From Candidatus Pantoea deserta (GTDB taxonomy: Bacteria > Pseudomonadota > Gammaproteobacteria > Enterobacterales > Enterobacteriaceae), in contig NZ_RMVG01000020.1 in assembly GCF_003813865.1 (NCBI RefSeq), forward strand, positions 1-64,000: DNA of 64,000 nucleotides. The letters run 5' to 3'. Numbering within the stretch: the first letter of the stretch is position 1; each line of letters begins with the position of its first letter. A program made the translations under genes and the position numbers. The notes under the pieces are model-generated. The model saw only the letters and a list, made by a program, of their open reading frames with translations. It searched no databases and was not told the origin of the DNA. Shown here piece by piece: positions 1-9,277 of the stretch.

Positions 1-1271
1 CACAGTACGATGCAGCAGCAACGGCGGCTGAGCGGCAGCGAAACGGCGTTGCTCCTCAGAGCGTCGGCGGTTTCTGGCCGTCGCGGTTCGCGCCAGCCGG
101 TGGGCTGGCTGCAGCCCCTGCCCTGCCGTGTATGTGTCTGGCCCGGGTTTTATACGGTACTGCCGGCAACTGTTCAGCCGGCAGCCTCTCGTCGCACGCG
201 CGCCGGGCAAATACAGATGAGAATGAGAAAGGCGGGTTGAAAGGGTTTTAAGACATACTCCTTATGCGACAGCTCCCTGAAAATGAACATTAATCATACA
301 AAACAGGCTTCGCTTAAAAACTCTGCAATGGTCTTTTCAGACGAGCGCCAGCACGCTTTGCCTTCAGCCCTCAGACTCCAGCCACTAGGCCCGGAACACG
401 TCGCGCGGTCCGGTGAAGCTTACCGGCTCAGCCGGTTCGCTGAATGGTGCTGACGACCCGATCAGGGGAGCCGAAGGGGCGATCTTATCCACACCTTCCC
501 TGCACATTCCGCGCATAAAGCTGTGGATAAACTTCTGCTGCCCTTTCCCGATGGTGCCTGCAAACAAATGGTTAATTTATGAGCTGTCGTTTCGCTGTTA
601 ATCTTTAAAAATCAATGGCTGTATTTTTTCGCGACGGTGAAGAGCAAGCGACTTCTTGCGCGGATCAGGAAGCCAGCAAATAATGCTGCAAATACACACA
701 GCCCTTGACAGGGATTTTTGCTATGTTTAACGCCTTTGAGTTGATGCACCCGGCGGCCCTTCCCTGTCATGGAACATCAACTCGGAAGCCTGCTTGTTCG
801 CGTGAAGGGTCTGACAGGCATTGTCAAAGTCATCGTGCTCATAAAACACTCCTTAATAACAGCCCTCTGTGAACCGGCTTACGCCGTGCCGATACGTCAG
901 CCCGACGCACACAACGGGCGTTAGTTGTACGATAACGACGTGATAAATGAGCTGACGAACGACGGGAAAATTATGCACTGTGAGCAGAAGAAACCGGTGC
1001 AGCGTAGCGACGCAGCGCACCTTTGCATTCGCAGCGGTCGAGCTAAATTAGCGGCACGGCGTAAGATGCAGACCGCACTGTTCAACACTTTAAAACCTAT
1101 AGGAGCATGAAGGCATCGCCACATCAGCCAAACCTGCGACTTTCTTTAAGAACCAGGGGATAAATATTTATTCCTTAAACCAGCGACGCCTGTTGTATTG
1201 AAATAAGGATAATCACATGTAATAAGTGATGTTGCCCGTATCTAGTGTGGAAGCGGTTAGAAGGAGGTGTT
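1..1271. other. Gene-poor stretch with two DnaA boxes
   Basis: No reading frame here has both a good ribosome site and a recognisable product; all are under 80 codons. The notable content is a pair of perfect DnaA boxes in opposite orientation at 485-493 and 522-530, 37 bases apart. With the short arginine-rich frame at 10-240 this could be a relic of a second, FII-type replication origin, but I cannot confirm that by eye. Confidence 0.4.
485..530. promoter_or_regulatory. Pair of inverted DnaA boxes
   Basis: TTATCCACA is at 485-493 and its reverse complement TGTGGATAA at 522-530. Both match the strict DnaA box consensus. No intact rep gene is adjacent, so their present role is unknown. Confidence 0.5.
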
Positions 1272-1739
1272 ATGAAAGACTCTGCTCCTGAACAAAAAGC
1301 AGCAGCCGTTAAGGCGGTGCTTAAACATTTTCCTGACTGGTCTGAAGCCACGAAACAGCATCTCAGAAACATTCGCGATGCGGGATGGGCTGGCAGCTAT
1401 GATGCTACACTTTGCCTGACTTATCCTGCCACTAAGGTAAACATACAGTTACAGGTAGCGTCTCCCGGAAATAATATATTTAAAGGGCAGGCAGTTAATA
1501 CGCTGAACCAGCCCCTGAACGATCCGGGAGGAACAGGTACACTTTTTTATGATGATTTTGATGAATTACTGACTGAGGGCACTGACGTCTATATCTATCC
1601 CAACGCTGACGATGGTCCCTCATCGCAGTTTTTAGTCATTATATTCTGCGACTCTAGCTCTCTGTATGGCCTTTTTACTTATAGTGACATCCAGTCGCTG
1701 GAAGGTAATGCTGTCGGTGGCACCGGTGTCTGGAGTTAA
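1272..1739 (+). CDS. VapA-like (virulence-associated protein family) small protein
   Basis: Predicted 155-residue protein. The start at 1272 is chosen because a strong AAGGAGG ribosome site lies at 1261-1267. There is no signal peptide; the first 40 residues look helical. The C-terminal two thirds alternate short beta-strand-like segments and glycine turns, with GGTGTLFYDD in the middle, a hydrophobic FLVIIFCD strand and a final GGTGVW motif. This order resembles the C-terminal beta-barrel domain of Rhodococcus VapA-type proteins, which act in the host phagosome. That match is from memory of the motif pattern and is not certain. The gene stands alone, followed by a hairpin. It could instead be an unrelated beta-rich protein. 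Confidence 0.55.
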   Translation: MKDSAPEQKAAAVKAVLKHFPDWSEATKQHLRNIRDAGWAGSYDATLCLTYPATKVNIQLQVASPGNNIFKGQAVNTLNQPLNDPGGTGTLFYDDFDELLTEGTDVYIYPNADDGPSSQFLVIIFCDSSSLYGLFTYSDIQSLEGNAVGGTGVWS

Positions 1740-1743
1740 TGCA

Positions 1744-1770
1744 ATACGGCTGACGGCAGCCGTATCTTAC
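1744..1770 (+). terminator. Hairpin after the VapA-like gene
   Basis: A 9-base stem ATACGGCTG / CAGCCGTAT at 1744-1752 and 1757-1765 with a four-base loop lies six bases after the stop codon. The T-tract is weak, so termination strength is uncertain. Confidence 0.5.
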
Positions 1771-1845
1771 AAAGGACGACTGGCATGATGAGCGCTTAGT
1801 ATTTTGATTAATTACAGATAAAGTTAACACGCGAAGCAGGCTATT

Positions 1846-3105
1846 TTAATCATGCAACGACCGGCCGGCAGGCTTGAAAAACCGATAGGATCCGTCACGT
1901 TTTACTTTCGCCTCGTACATCGCTTTATCGGCATTTTCAAATAACGTTTTGGCCGAAGCCTCCTCGAACCTTGCGAGACTGATTCCAACAGCTGCCCCGA
2001 TCTCTACTTCCATGCCGTTAACAGAAAATGGCGCTTGTAAACTGTTTATGATGCGCTGGGCGATTGCTGAAGCCACCTCGCGATTTTTGCACTTCGCTGC
2101 TACGACAAACTCGTCTCCACCCAGACGTGCCACTGAGTCACCCGGGCGCATACAAAATTTTAAACGTGCGCTTACCTGCTGCAGTAAGACATCTCCTGCC
2201 GCGTGCCCCATCGAATCATTGACCGCTTTAAATCCATTCAGATCGATAAACATGACGGTCGTGTATGCCTGATCCTCGCCTTGCGCGATCAGGCTGCTGA
2301 CCCGGTCGTGGATCCACGCGCGATTAGGTAAACCAGTCAGCGTGTCGCGGGTTGCCAGGATCTCAAGCTTGTGCAACCTTTCCTTTTCAAGAGTAATGTC
2401 GCGCGAAACCAGTACTGCACCGATATTGTTGCCTGTTGAAGGGTCGCTGACGCCGCAGGTTTTGGTGCCAAGAGTAATGTAATGGCCATCGCGATGGAGT
2501 TTACGCACTTCGACTACGTCCGGAAGCACACCTCCGTTAAAAATATGTCCCAGCGCCTCCATGGCTGGTGTACGGTCTTCAGGATGCAAAAAATCCACGA
2601 CTAAACGGCCAATCACTTCATCAGCTGACCAGCCTATCATTTCACTGTAAGAAGGTGAGATCGAAACGTATCTACCCCCAGCATCGCAATGAGCGATCAA
2701 GTCAGTACTGTTTTCTATCAACAAGCGATATTCCGCCGCCGTGCGCAGGGCATCTTCAAGCGCTTTGCGCTGTTCTGTTACGTCGAAAATAAAGCCGTTG
2801 TATTGCAGACGAGAAGCAGTCGGTTGGCAATTCGGTAGTCCTGACAAAACCACCCGCCGCGTTGTACCGTCCAGACAATTTACAGGCACTTCGATATGAA
2901 AAGGTTCTACAAAATCCAGCGCCGCAGTCAGTTGCTGTGCAATCCTGGCATCATCATCAACCTGTGCGAACTTCAGCCATTCGCCTAATGTTATGCCTTT
3001 CAGGGCGGGGACCAGGCCCGCAGGGCTTTCCTGACTGTCAATGCAGATACCTCGATCGTCCGTCGACCAAACAGCAGAGAAGGGTGGTTCAATCGCGGGA
3101 TTCAT
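1846..3105 (-). CDS. PAS-GGDEF diguanylate cyclase
   Basis: Predicted 419-residue enzyme making cyclic di-GMP from two GTP. I start at 3105 (ATG) because GGAG lies nine bases upstream; the longer frame to 3180 needs a GTG with no ribosome site. Two PAS-type sensing regions come first, the second with the usual YRLLIENSTDLI opening, followed by a C-terminal GGDEF domain. The active-site GGDEF begins near residue 329 and is intact. An RxxD inhibitory site (RPGD) sits five residues before it, so product feedback is expected. There is no EAL domain and no membrane segment, so it is probably a soluble sensor. It is monocistronic on the minus strand. Confidence 0.92.
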   Translation of the reverse strand: MNPAIEPPFSAVWSTDDRGICIDSQESPAGLVPALKGITLGEWLKFAQVDDDARIAQQLTAALDFVEPFHIEVPVNCLDGTTRRVVLSGLPNCQPTASRLQYNGFIFDVTEQRKALEDALRTAAEYRLLIENSTDLIAHCDAGGRYVSISPSYSEMIGWSADEVIGRLVVDFLHPEDRTPAMEALGHIFNGGVLPDVVEVRKLHRDGHYITLGTKTCGVSDPSTGNNIGAVLVSRDITLEKERLHKLEILATRDTLTGLPNRAWIHDRVSSLIAQGEDQAYTTVMFIDLNGFKAVNDSMGHAAGDVLLQQVSARLKFCMRPGDSVARLGGDEFVVAAKCKNREVASAIAQRIINSLQAPFSVNGMEVEIGAAVGISLARFEEASAKTLFENADKAMYEAKVKRDGSYRFFKPAGRSLHD

Positions 3106-4209
3106 GTGGTTCGGCTCCGGTATTCGCTGACGATACAAAACTAGCTTGATGGTATTTCTTGCTGGCTCTTCAAACGCCACAATTATTGCTGCTACGTGCT
3201 GAAATAATTTTAGTCATGCTGATGTTTGTCATAACTGATGGTCACTAATACAGTTTATCTGGCAGCCGTTTCTGCGGGCGATTTAACGTCTGGTAATGAA
3301 TAACCGACCAGACATCCATATTCAAAACGAGAAAATTAATCTCTGATTATCGGCTGATAAGCTCAGGATCTTTAATAAACCCTGTATCCTCCAAAGGCTG
3401 TTGAACCTACTGCTGTCACTTCATTCTTAGCGAGTCGATAAAGAATTACTTTTGTATTCTCAGGGTCGGGATGTCTCACGTTACTTGCAGGTAACGAGTG
3501 CATGCCATCGCCACCCTATAAATCTGGATGAGATTCACCAGCCGGGCTCCCTAAGCCTGAAACTTAACAGCCACTCTGGCTGTATAAGCACACCTGTCAC
3601 CTGATAGCCAGCGCGACTACGCAGGTAGATATACAGCGCTAGCAAAGTTGCACTTTTTCATCGTAACGACAGAAGACAAAGAAGATGAAAATATCAACGC
3701 TATCAGCGTCTTCACTTCTGCCACGCTTGATGATACTGAGGAACCTATCTGAATAGGTGAGATGTAAACGCAACAGACTAATGAGCAGTAAGGAGAGTTT
3801 GGACAATCAACAGCTGCATTGAGATTAATCGTCTGATGCAAGAACTGGCATAGAACGACAGTTTTGTGAGTCTGCTTACTCCTTATAGCAACAAGCTTTT
3901 CGCTAAAAACCATGGGAATTTCAACCTGAAATTTACCTAAAAAATGCTTAAAAATCAAAAGATTGATCATGAAATTTGGATGGGTATTCTATGTCATTTC
4001 ATGCCTGAATTGAGCTTAAGGCAGAATGCTAATCTTTTTACTTAACCGTAGAGAATTTAGCCATTATTACTCAACCCCAGCATGCCTCTACTTCGTTATA
4101 CGTTCAATATATTCTGCCCCGTACAACTTTTTGGTGATTTCACATAAAAAGTTGCACACTGCATTTTAGTCTGTACACTGAGTTCAAAATTTGCCAACGG
4201 AGCGGAGAG
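3106..4209. other. Intergenic region upstream of parA
   Basis: About 1.1 kb without a supported gene. A 117-codon minus frame at 3617-3970 has no ribosome site and no recognisable content. Visible structure includes a perfect 7-base hairpin at 3567-3583, the sequence AAAGTTGCAC at 3644-3653 that recurs at 4148-4157, and the inverted repeat just before parA. Confidence 0.6.
4121..4157 (+). promoter_or_regulatory. Candidate parA operator (parOP)
   Basis: Arms CAACTTTTT (4124-4132) and AAAAAGTTG (4146-4154) form a perfect 9-base inverted repeat that extends to 12 bases with one mismatch. It ends about 50 bases before the parA start. P1-type ParA represses its own operon by binding an inverted repeat in this position, so this is the likely operator by analogy. 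Confidence 0.55.
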
Positions 4210-5418
4210 ATGAAAAGTAATTACGGCGGAGTAGATGAAACGGCACGCAGGGCAAACGCCATGCTCCGAAGTATGAGCGACGATATTACTGACAGGCGAA
4301 ACGAGTACGGCCTTGACCAGTACTATCAGACTTTTACCCGCAACTCTGTAGCAAATTTGCCAAAGCTCAGCCGTCGTGCCGTTGAGCAGGCGATTGAAGA
4401 GATGGAATCGAAAGGGCATGTTTTTGGCAAAAAGGATGCCGGTAACGCAAAGCACTACGCGCTGACCATTCAGGATGTGGTCGATATTTATGCCCATCGT
4501 AAAGTCCCTAAATACCGAGACATACATGCAGGTGAGGGCCCCTTCGTTATATTTGTAGTCAATTTGAAGGGTGGGGTGTCCAAAACGGTCAGTACCGTCA
4601 CGCTGGCGCATGGTCTGCGCGTCCATCCCGATTTACTACAGTACGACTTGCGCACACTTGTGATTGACCTCGATCCGCAGGCTTCCAGCACCATGTTTCT
4701 GAATCATGCTAACAGCATTGGCTCAATAATGGAGACGGCGGCGCAGGCGATGCTTAACGATCTGGATGCTGACCAGATTAAAGAAGACATCATCAAGCCC
4801 ACAATTATCCCTGGCGTGGATGTAATGCCCGCTTCCATTGACGATGGCTTTATTGCCAGCCAGTGGAACAATCTGGTGAATGAGCATCTGCCTGGTGTGC
4901 TTCCCTCTGAAGTGCTTCGCCGTAACATCATCGATCGGGTTGGAAAAGACTACGATTTTATCTTTATCGATACCGGTCCTCACCTGGACGCGTTCATGTT
5001 GAACGCCATCGCTGCGAGCGATTTACTGCTTACACCAACGCCTCCAGCCCAGGTAGACTTTCATTCGACGCTTAAATACCTGACGCGCTTGCCGGAAATG
5101 CTTGAACAGCTCGAAGAAGAGGGCATCAATCCACGCATCAAGGGCAACATCGGCTTTATGTCAAAAATGACGTCCAAACGCGATCACGAGATGACGCATG
5201 GGCTGGCCCGGGATGTGTTTACCTCCTATATCCTTGATGCTTCTCTGCCGCGGCTTGACGGGTTTGAGCGCTGTGGGGAAAGTTTCGACACTATCGTAAG
5301 TGCCGACCCGGGCTCTTATCCAGGAAGTGCGGAGGCGCTTAAAAACGCGAAGCGTGAGGCAGAAAGGTTTACACAGGCCGTGTTCAAACGGATTGAGTTT
5401 GTGAGGAGTATCAAGTGA
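4210..5418 (+). CDS. parA: P1-type plasmid partition ATPase ParA
   Basis: 402-residue Walker-type ATPase of the type Ia partition family. It moves plasmid copies apart over the nucleoid and represses its own operon. The N-terminal ~100 residues form the DNA-binding region of large ParA proteins and contain the YRD segment typical of P1 ParA. The deviant Walker A motif KGGVSKT follows near residue 120, then LVIDLDPQ and the conserved LPRLDGFERCGESFDT stretch near the C terminus. Length and motif order match P1/P7 ParA closely. A ribosome site GGAG lies just before the ATG. The stop overlaps the parB start. Confidence 0.95.
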   Translation: MKSNYGGVDETARRANAMLRSMSDDITDRRNEYGLDQYYQTFTRNSVANLPKLSRRAVEQAIEEMESKGHVFGKKDAGNAKHYALTIQDVVDIYAHRKVPKYRDIHAGEGPFVIFVVNLKGGVSKTVSTVTLAHGLRVHPDLLQYDLRTLVIDLDPQASSTMFLNHANSIGSIMETAAQAMLNDLDADQIKEDIIKPTIIPGVDVMPASIDDGFIASQWNNLVNEHLPGVLPSEVLRRNIIDRVGKDYDFIFIDTGPHLDAFMLNAIAASDLLLTPTPPAQVDFHSTLKYLTRLPEMLEQLEEEGINPRIKGNIGFMSKMTSKRDHEMTHGLARDVFTSYILDASLPRLDGFERCGESFDTIVSADPGSYPGSAEALKNAKREAERFTQAVFKRIEFVRSIK

Positions 5419-6401
5419 AAAAAGAAATGGTTAGGCTAGGCCGCCAGCTGGGTAATTCAAGCTTTTCAAAAATGCTCAGTGAAACCGAAGGCGAGCGCGT
5501 ATTTACCCTGAGGTCAGGCACACAGGCACGCTTTATCCTGACTAAAATTTTGCATGATGATATTGAGGCGCAGACGTTTGTTGATGCTGCCGTCAACGGG
5601 CGTGACCAGTCGTTCCTGACGCCGGAATCTGTCAGTGACATTTCGCGAACAATCAAGCTTCAGCAGTTTTTTCCGGCGATTGGCCGTGAAGTAGATGGGC
5701 GCATTGAAATTCTGGATGGTTCACGACGTCGCGCGGCATGTATTTTTAACGGCACGCCTTTTGAAGTTTTGATAACTAAAGATGAGCTGACACTTGCTGA
5801 TGCCCGACAGCTGGCAGCCGATATTCAGACAGCCAGAGAACATACGCTGCGTGAGCTTGGTAAGCGCCTTAAGTTGATGTACCCGGAAGATATGAACCAG
5901 TCAGATATTGCCGCTGCAGAAGGTCTCTCGGCGGCAAAAGTCACGCGCGCGTTTCAGGCGGCATCGGTACCGGATGAGATGATCTCCGTCTTTCCTGCTG
6001 TAAGCGAACTTTCAATCACCGATTACCAGACACTGCTCGATATAGCGGATAAAGCGCAGGCAAAGAATATCAGTATTGAGGCTCTTACCTCTGCAGTGCG
6101 TGAGCGTCTGGTTGATGAAGTTGTCTCGACTTCGGATGACCCGACGGTTAAAGCAAAGATTATCAGCTATTTTCGTGCAGAAAGTGCCGATAGCAAAGCT
6201 ACACGAGGTGCTAAACAGATCCTGACCGAGAAGATGGCAGACTTTGCGGATAAGAAGCAGTTTGCTCGTAAGAAGATTAATCCAGAGAAGCGCCTGATTA
6301 CGTATGAATTTTCTCGCTTGCCAGCTACCTACCAGGCAGAACTGGATACGGCAGTCAGAGCTGTTCTGGAACGTATGCAAGCAGACGAAGCGAAAAAGTA
6401 A
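5415..6401 (+). CDS. parB: P1-type partition protein ParB
   Basis: 328-residue centromere-binding protein that loads on parS and stimulates ParA. The start is a GTG at 5415 overlapping the parA TGA (GTGA), preceded by GAGGAG, so the two are translationally coupled. An ATG 12 bases on is a weaker alternative. The central NGRDQ, TIKLQQFFPAIG and EILDGSRRRA segments are typical of the P1 ParB family. The DIAAAEGLSAAKVTRA stretch is the helix-turn-helix that contacts parS. A hairpin terminator and a parS-like palindrome follow. Confidence 0.95.
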   Translation: MKKEMVRLGRQLGNSSFSKMLSETEGERVFTLRSGTQARFILTKILHDDIEAQTFVDAAVNGRDQSFLTPESVSDISRTIKLQQFFPAIGREVDGRIEILDGSRRRAACIFNGTPFEVLITKDELTLADARQLAADIQTAREHTLRELGKRLKLMYPEDMNQSDIAAAEGLSAAKVTRAFQAASVPDEMISVFPAVSELSITDYQTLLDIADKAQAKNISIEALTSAVRERLVDEVVSTSDDPTVKAKIISYFRAESADSKATRGAKQILTEKMADFADKKQFARKKINPEKRLITYEFSRLPATYQAELDTAVRAVLERMQADEAKK

Positions 6402-6429
6402 TCATGCAGGATTAGGATGTCTTAATCAG

Positions 6430-6466
6430 ACCATGATTGTTGCAACCTGACGTCATGGTTTTTCTT
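6430..6466 (+). terminator. Terminator of the parAB operon
   Basis: ACCATGA (6430-6436) pairs with TCATGGT (6453-6459) and is followed by TTTTTCTT. It begins 29 bases after the parB stop. The 16-base loop is long, so it is a moderate-strength prediction. Confidence 0.6.
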
Positions 6467-6538
6467 CTAGGTTAAGTATATAAGGTTCCCATCAAAAAAA
6501 CTTTTTAACCTACTGTTTTTAAAATACAATCAGATTAA

Positions 6539-6553
6539 ATTTCACGTTGAAAT
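6539..6553 (+). promoter_or_regulatory. Candidate parS centromere
   Basis: ATTTCACGTTGAAAT has the form ATTTCA-N3-TGAAAT, as in the A-box palindrome of P1 parS, and lies 140 bases downstream of a P1-type parB, the standard location. I see no clear hexameric B boxes, so the site would be minimal or diverged. Confidence 0.45.
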
Positions 6554-7272
6554 TCCCAGAAAAATCAGCTCAAAAGTGTATGAACACCCTTGTATAAGGT
6601 CGTTACATTTCTGGCTTTATCACTGTTATTCATAATAGAAAGCCGCACTGTTTGTTCAAAGCCCCTGTGCTCCTTAATTACAGAGCAAAAGCAATCGTTT
6701 GCCAACTTTTGATTCGTTCCTGAAAACCCTGACTATCTTAAAAATCATATATTTGTTAAGAATTGCAATGCCTGTGAATTTTACTCAGATCTGTTTAGGG
6801 CTGGATGCAACGAAAGAGAAGGCAATCAACTATTCATGTAGCGTAGAGGAGGGGGAGGCGAGGTAAAGCAGAGCGCTAAGTTCAGTATCAAACCTTAACG
6901 TCCCTGATTTCTGTCCGGATGTTTTAACCTGGCACCAGACTAAATTCGCTCCCAGGTTCTCCTTTCTGATTACAGTGGATGTCACAATAGAGAGTTTCCA
7001 CAAAAAGAAGAAAGAAAAAAGACGGATAAGACAGGCTTTTAACTGGTTCACAAGCCCGGGATTATCTATTAAAACCTATCTACTATGATGAGCAGGCTGC
7101 TTCAGCTTGAACTGACAACATTTTTTTTCGCTTCCTTTCCAGACCAGATTCATCACTTTTACCAGCATTCTTGTGTCAGCAATGCTGGATAAAACCAGTC
7201 ATTTACTGCATTAACGTGCCTGAACTTCTTCTTGAAAGCGCCTGAATTAAATTACAGTTAAACAGGCAGGAG
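6554..7272. other. Gene-free spacer between partition and replication loci
   Basis: About 700 bases of AT-rich DNA. The only frame longer than 70 codons (6830-7051, minus) lacks a ribosome site and any recognisable composition. Nothing else is supported. Confidence 0.5.
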
Positions 7273-7762
7273 CATAAGCTGTAGTGAGTAAAATACTCTC
7301 TATAGCTTATATTACTCACTACAGCTTATGCTATAAACTGTAGTGAGTATGCGCTCATTTATGCGACAAACATAAGCTGTGGTGAGTAACTGCTTTACAG
7401 GCTTTCCAGCATTTAAAGAGCTTAAATAACGAAGAAAACGTCATCTGGATGGCGTGCATTTTTTGGAAGGACATTAGGTCAGTAAAGGAGTGCTCTGACA
7501 ACTAAAGGCGAAGCATCGTTTTTTATGATAACAGAGAAGCCATAACATAAGCTGTAGTGAGTAGCTTACTCACTACAGCTTATGTCAGCATTATAATGAA
7601 CGGTATAATGACAAGAAAGCATCATCATTAACTTGATGATTATCATACATAAAAAAGATGATGCTGAATAAATGGTGGCAGCTACTCGTTTTATCTGTTT
7701 CTTACGGTAGTGCTGCTTCTCATACATTTACTCGCCGGAGACTATATAAGCTGTAGTGAGTA
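7273..7762. repeat. Downstream RepFIB iteron array
   Basis: Seven 18-base repeats related to CATAAGCTGTAGTGAGTA: plus strand at 7273-7290, 7332-7349 (degenerate), 7371-7388, 7546-7563 and 7745-7762; minus strand at 7313-7330 and 7567-7584. The copies at 7546 and 7567 face each other three bases apart. RepFIB replicons carry such repeats at the 3' side of repA, where Rep binding sets copy number and incompatibility. Confidence 0.85.
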
Positions 7763-7818
7763 AAGTTTCCGTTTAATGTGCAAAAAAAAGAGAAAAATCA
7801 ACCGCAAGGTCATTATAC

Positions 7819-8841
7819 TCACTTGTTTTTAAACAGCTTTTCTAAATCTTCCATGGTGATACCCAACTTTTCAAGCACCTGAAGTTTTTTAGCAAGCTCA
7901 GGATCGCTATCGACAGGCACAGGCGCCGTGACCGGAATGATTTCTTCGCTTTCATTTTTAGGCGCTTTGAGCTTTGGCCTGCGATAATGCACATTGAAGA
8001 AGACAGCCCGACCTCGCTGCACTTCGCTGTAATCAAGGTAACCAATTTCCTTTAGCTGCTCCATCGCCCTGCGTACAGTTTGATTCTGAGAAAACACAGG
8101 CGATTTCAGGTTCAGCCTTGCGCGTAGTCGTGCAAGGGAGATGGGCGCAGGATTTTTAGGAAGGCTTTCGATAAAGGTGTAAATCGCCTGCGCGGATTCG
8201 CGACGCTTCAAAACATTAATCGCTTTAAGCTGCAAAAGGACTTTACGATCAAACTGATACAGTTCGAATAACCGCGGATCGGCCTGCAGTATCACAATAT
8301 CCTTTGCCGTGTCGTAGTAGGCAGATTGCACAAGGTGCGTCACATACTCCTTGGTATGCTCTTTACTGTTGGCTGTAAAAGAGATGACCGTACCTGCAAT
8401 TCGCTTCAGAGAGGGGCTTATACGCTCTCTGAGCTTCTTTGAGGACCGGTTTGAGGGAATACCGCAGAGTTTGGCAAATTCAACAAAGGGAAGCTGAACT
8501 TTATCTCCAATGACTTTGTGCTTGGCAAAAGAATGGATGATGCCTACCCATGTTTTGAAATCATTATCCATGTCCAGGCGAGGACCGACGATTTCAACTT
8601 TATCAAAACCTTCCGCCTTTGCCAGAGAAAGTCGGGTAAGTTCTTCCGTCGCATCCGTTTTTGACAGGGTATCTTTTTTACTGTTTTTCAGAGACTTAAG
8701 CGTAGGTACAAATACACCCAACCGCATAAGCGCCACAGGCTGGACAGTATTGTTAGCGTTCGGAGTGAGCGTAACCAGTTCACCTGACGACTTATCGACT
8801 TCCTGAAAAAGGGTATCAAGATCTATGCTTTCGTTTTCCAA
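7819..8841 (-). CDS. repA: RepFIB-family replication initiator RepA
   Basis: 340-residue iteron-binding initiator. From residue 15 on it follows the RepFIB RepA of P307-like plasmids almost throughout ([45 protein letters not shown]). It has the paired winged-helix layout of the Rep_3 family. The start is a TTG at 8841 with GGAG five bases upstream; no ATG occurs where the P307-like homology begins, and codon 15 there is GTC, not a usable start. A weak start would help limit Rep. Iterons flank the gene on both sides, and autorepression is expected from the family. Confidence 0.95.
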   Translation of the reverse strand: MENESIDLDTLFQEVDKSSGELVTLTPNANNTVQPVALMRLGVFVPTLKSLKNSKKDTLSKTDATEELTRLSLAKAEGFDKVEIVGPRLDMDNDFKTWVGIIHSFAKHKVIGDKVQLPFVEFAKLCGIPSNRSSKKLRERISPSLKRIAGTVISFTANSKEHTKEYVTHLVQSAYYDTAKDIVILQADPRLFELYQFDRKVLLQLKAINVLKRRESAQAIYTFIESLPKNPAPISLARLRARLNLKSPVFSQNQTVRRAMEQLKEIGYLDYSEVQRGRAVFFNVHYRRPKLKAPKNESEEIIPVTAPVPVDSDPELAKKLQVLEKLGITMEDLEKLFKNK

Positions 8842-8958
8842 ACTGGCTCCGGATCTTAATCATGGGTATTGCAAGCCGCTAATTTTATTGGTTAAACGTT
8901 TTCATTAGCCAGAAGGGGGACAAAAGTTTTGATGCTCCCCGAGTCCGGGCTGACCTGT

Positions 8959-8978
8959 GGATCATTCGTGAATGATCC
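8959..8978. promoter_or_regulatory. Palindrome in the repA leader or promoter
   Basis: A perfect inverted repeat with 9-base arms, GGATCATTC and GAATGATCC, separated by two bases, 118 bases upstream of the repA start. It could be a repA operator or a leader hairpin. It contains two Dam sites. Confidence 0.5.
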
Positions 8979-9029
8979 TGGCTACGTTAATGAAAAGGTC
9001 ATTAGCGATATGAATTTTAAAGATAAAAA

Positions 9030-9038
9030 TTATCCACA
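9030..9038 (+). promoter_or_regulatory. DnaA box in the origin
   Basis: Perfect TTATCCACA between repA and the upstream iterons. A second perfect box in the opposite orientation is at 9269-9277, on the far side of the iterons and Dam sites. Confidence 0.7.
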
Positions 9039-9063
9039 TGAGAACGAATAATTCTGTGACTGA

Positions 9064-9166
9064 ACTCACTATAGCTTATCTCCTTTGCTAATCATAGCTT
9101 ATAATCTCCCATCCATAGCTTATGCAAAGCTCCCTATAGCTTATATCTTACTTATCACAGCTTATG
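9064..9166 (-). repeat. Upstream RepFIB iteron array
   Basis: Five copies of an ATAGCTTAT/ACAGCTTAT core, at 9071, 9094, 9115, 9136 and 9158, so spaced 23, 21, 21 and 22 bases (two helical turns). They are shortened versions of the iterons downstream of repA. In the RepFIB family this upstream array belongs to the replication origin. Confidence 0.85.
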
Positions 9167-9167
9167 G

Positions 9168-9277
9168 GATCACCCTTTGAGCCCAGAGCTGGTGCGGGCT
9201 GCGAGGATCGGGGATCTCTTTTGGATCTAATAGGGATCTGATAAGGATCGTATTGTTGGGATCTAACCTGTGGATAA
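9168..9277. other. Origin core: helically phased Dam sites and DnaA box
   Basis: GATC starts at 9168, 9206, 9213, 9224, 9235, 9246 and 9260. Four successive sites (9213-9246) are exactly 11 bases apart within GGATC repeats. The run ends at a DnaA box (9269-9277) and an AT-rich stretch. This is the expected pattern of a methylation-sensitive melting region in an iteron origin. Confidence 0.7.

Noticed and set aside
3617..3970. 117-codon minus frame before parA
   Set aside because: No ribosome site, no conserved features, rare-codon rich; probably chance in AT-rich DNA.
6830..7051. 73-codon minus frame between parB and the iterons
   Set aside because: No ribosome site and low-complexity composition.
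7273..7762. Possible CRISPR array
   Set aside because: Repeats occur in both orientations with irregular spacing and match RepFIB iterons.
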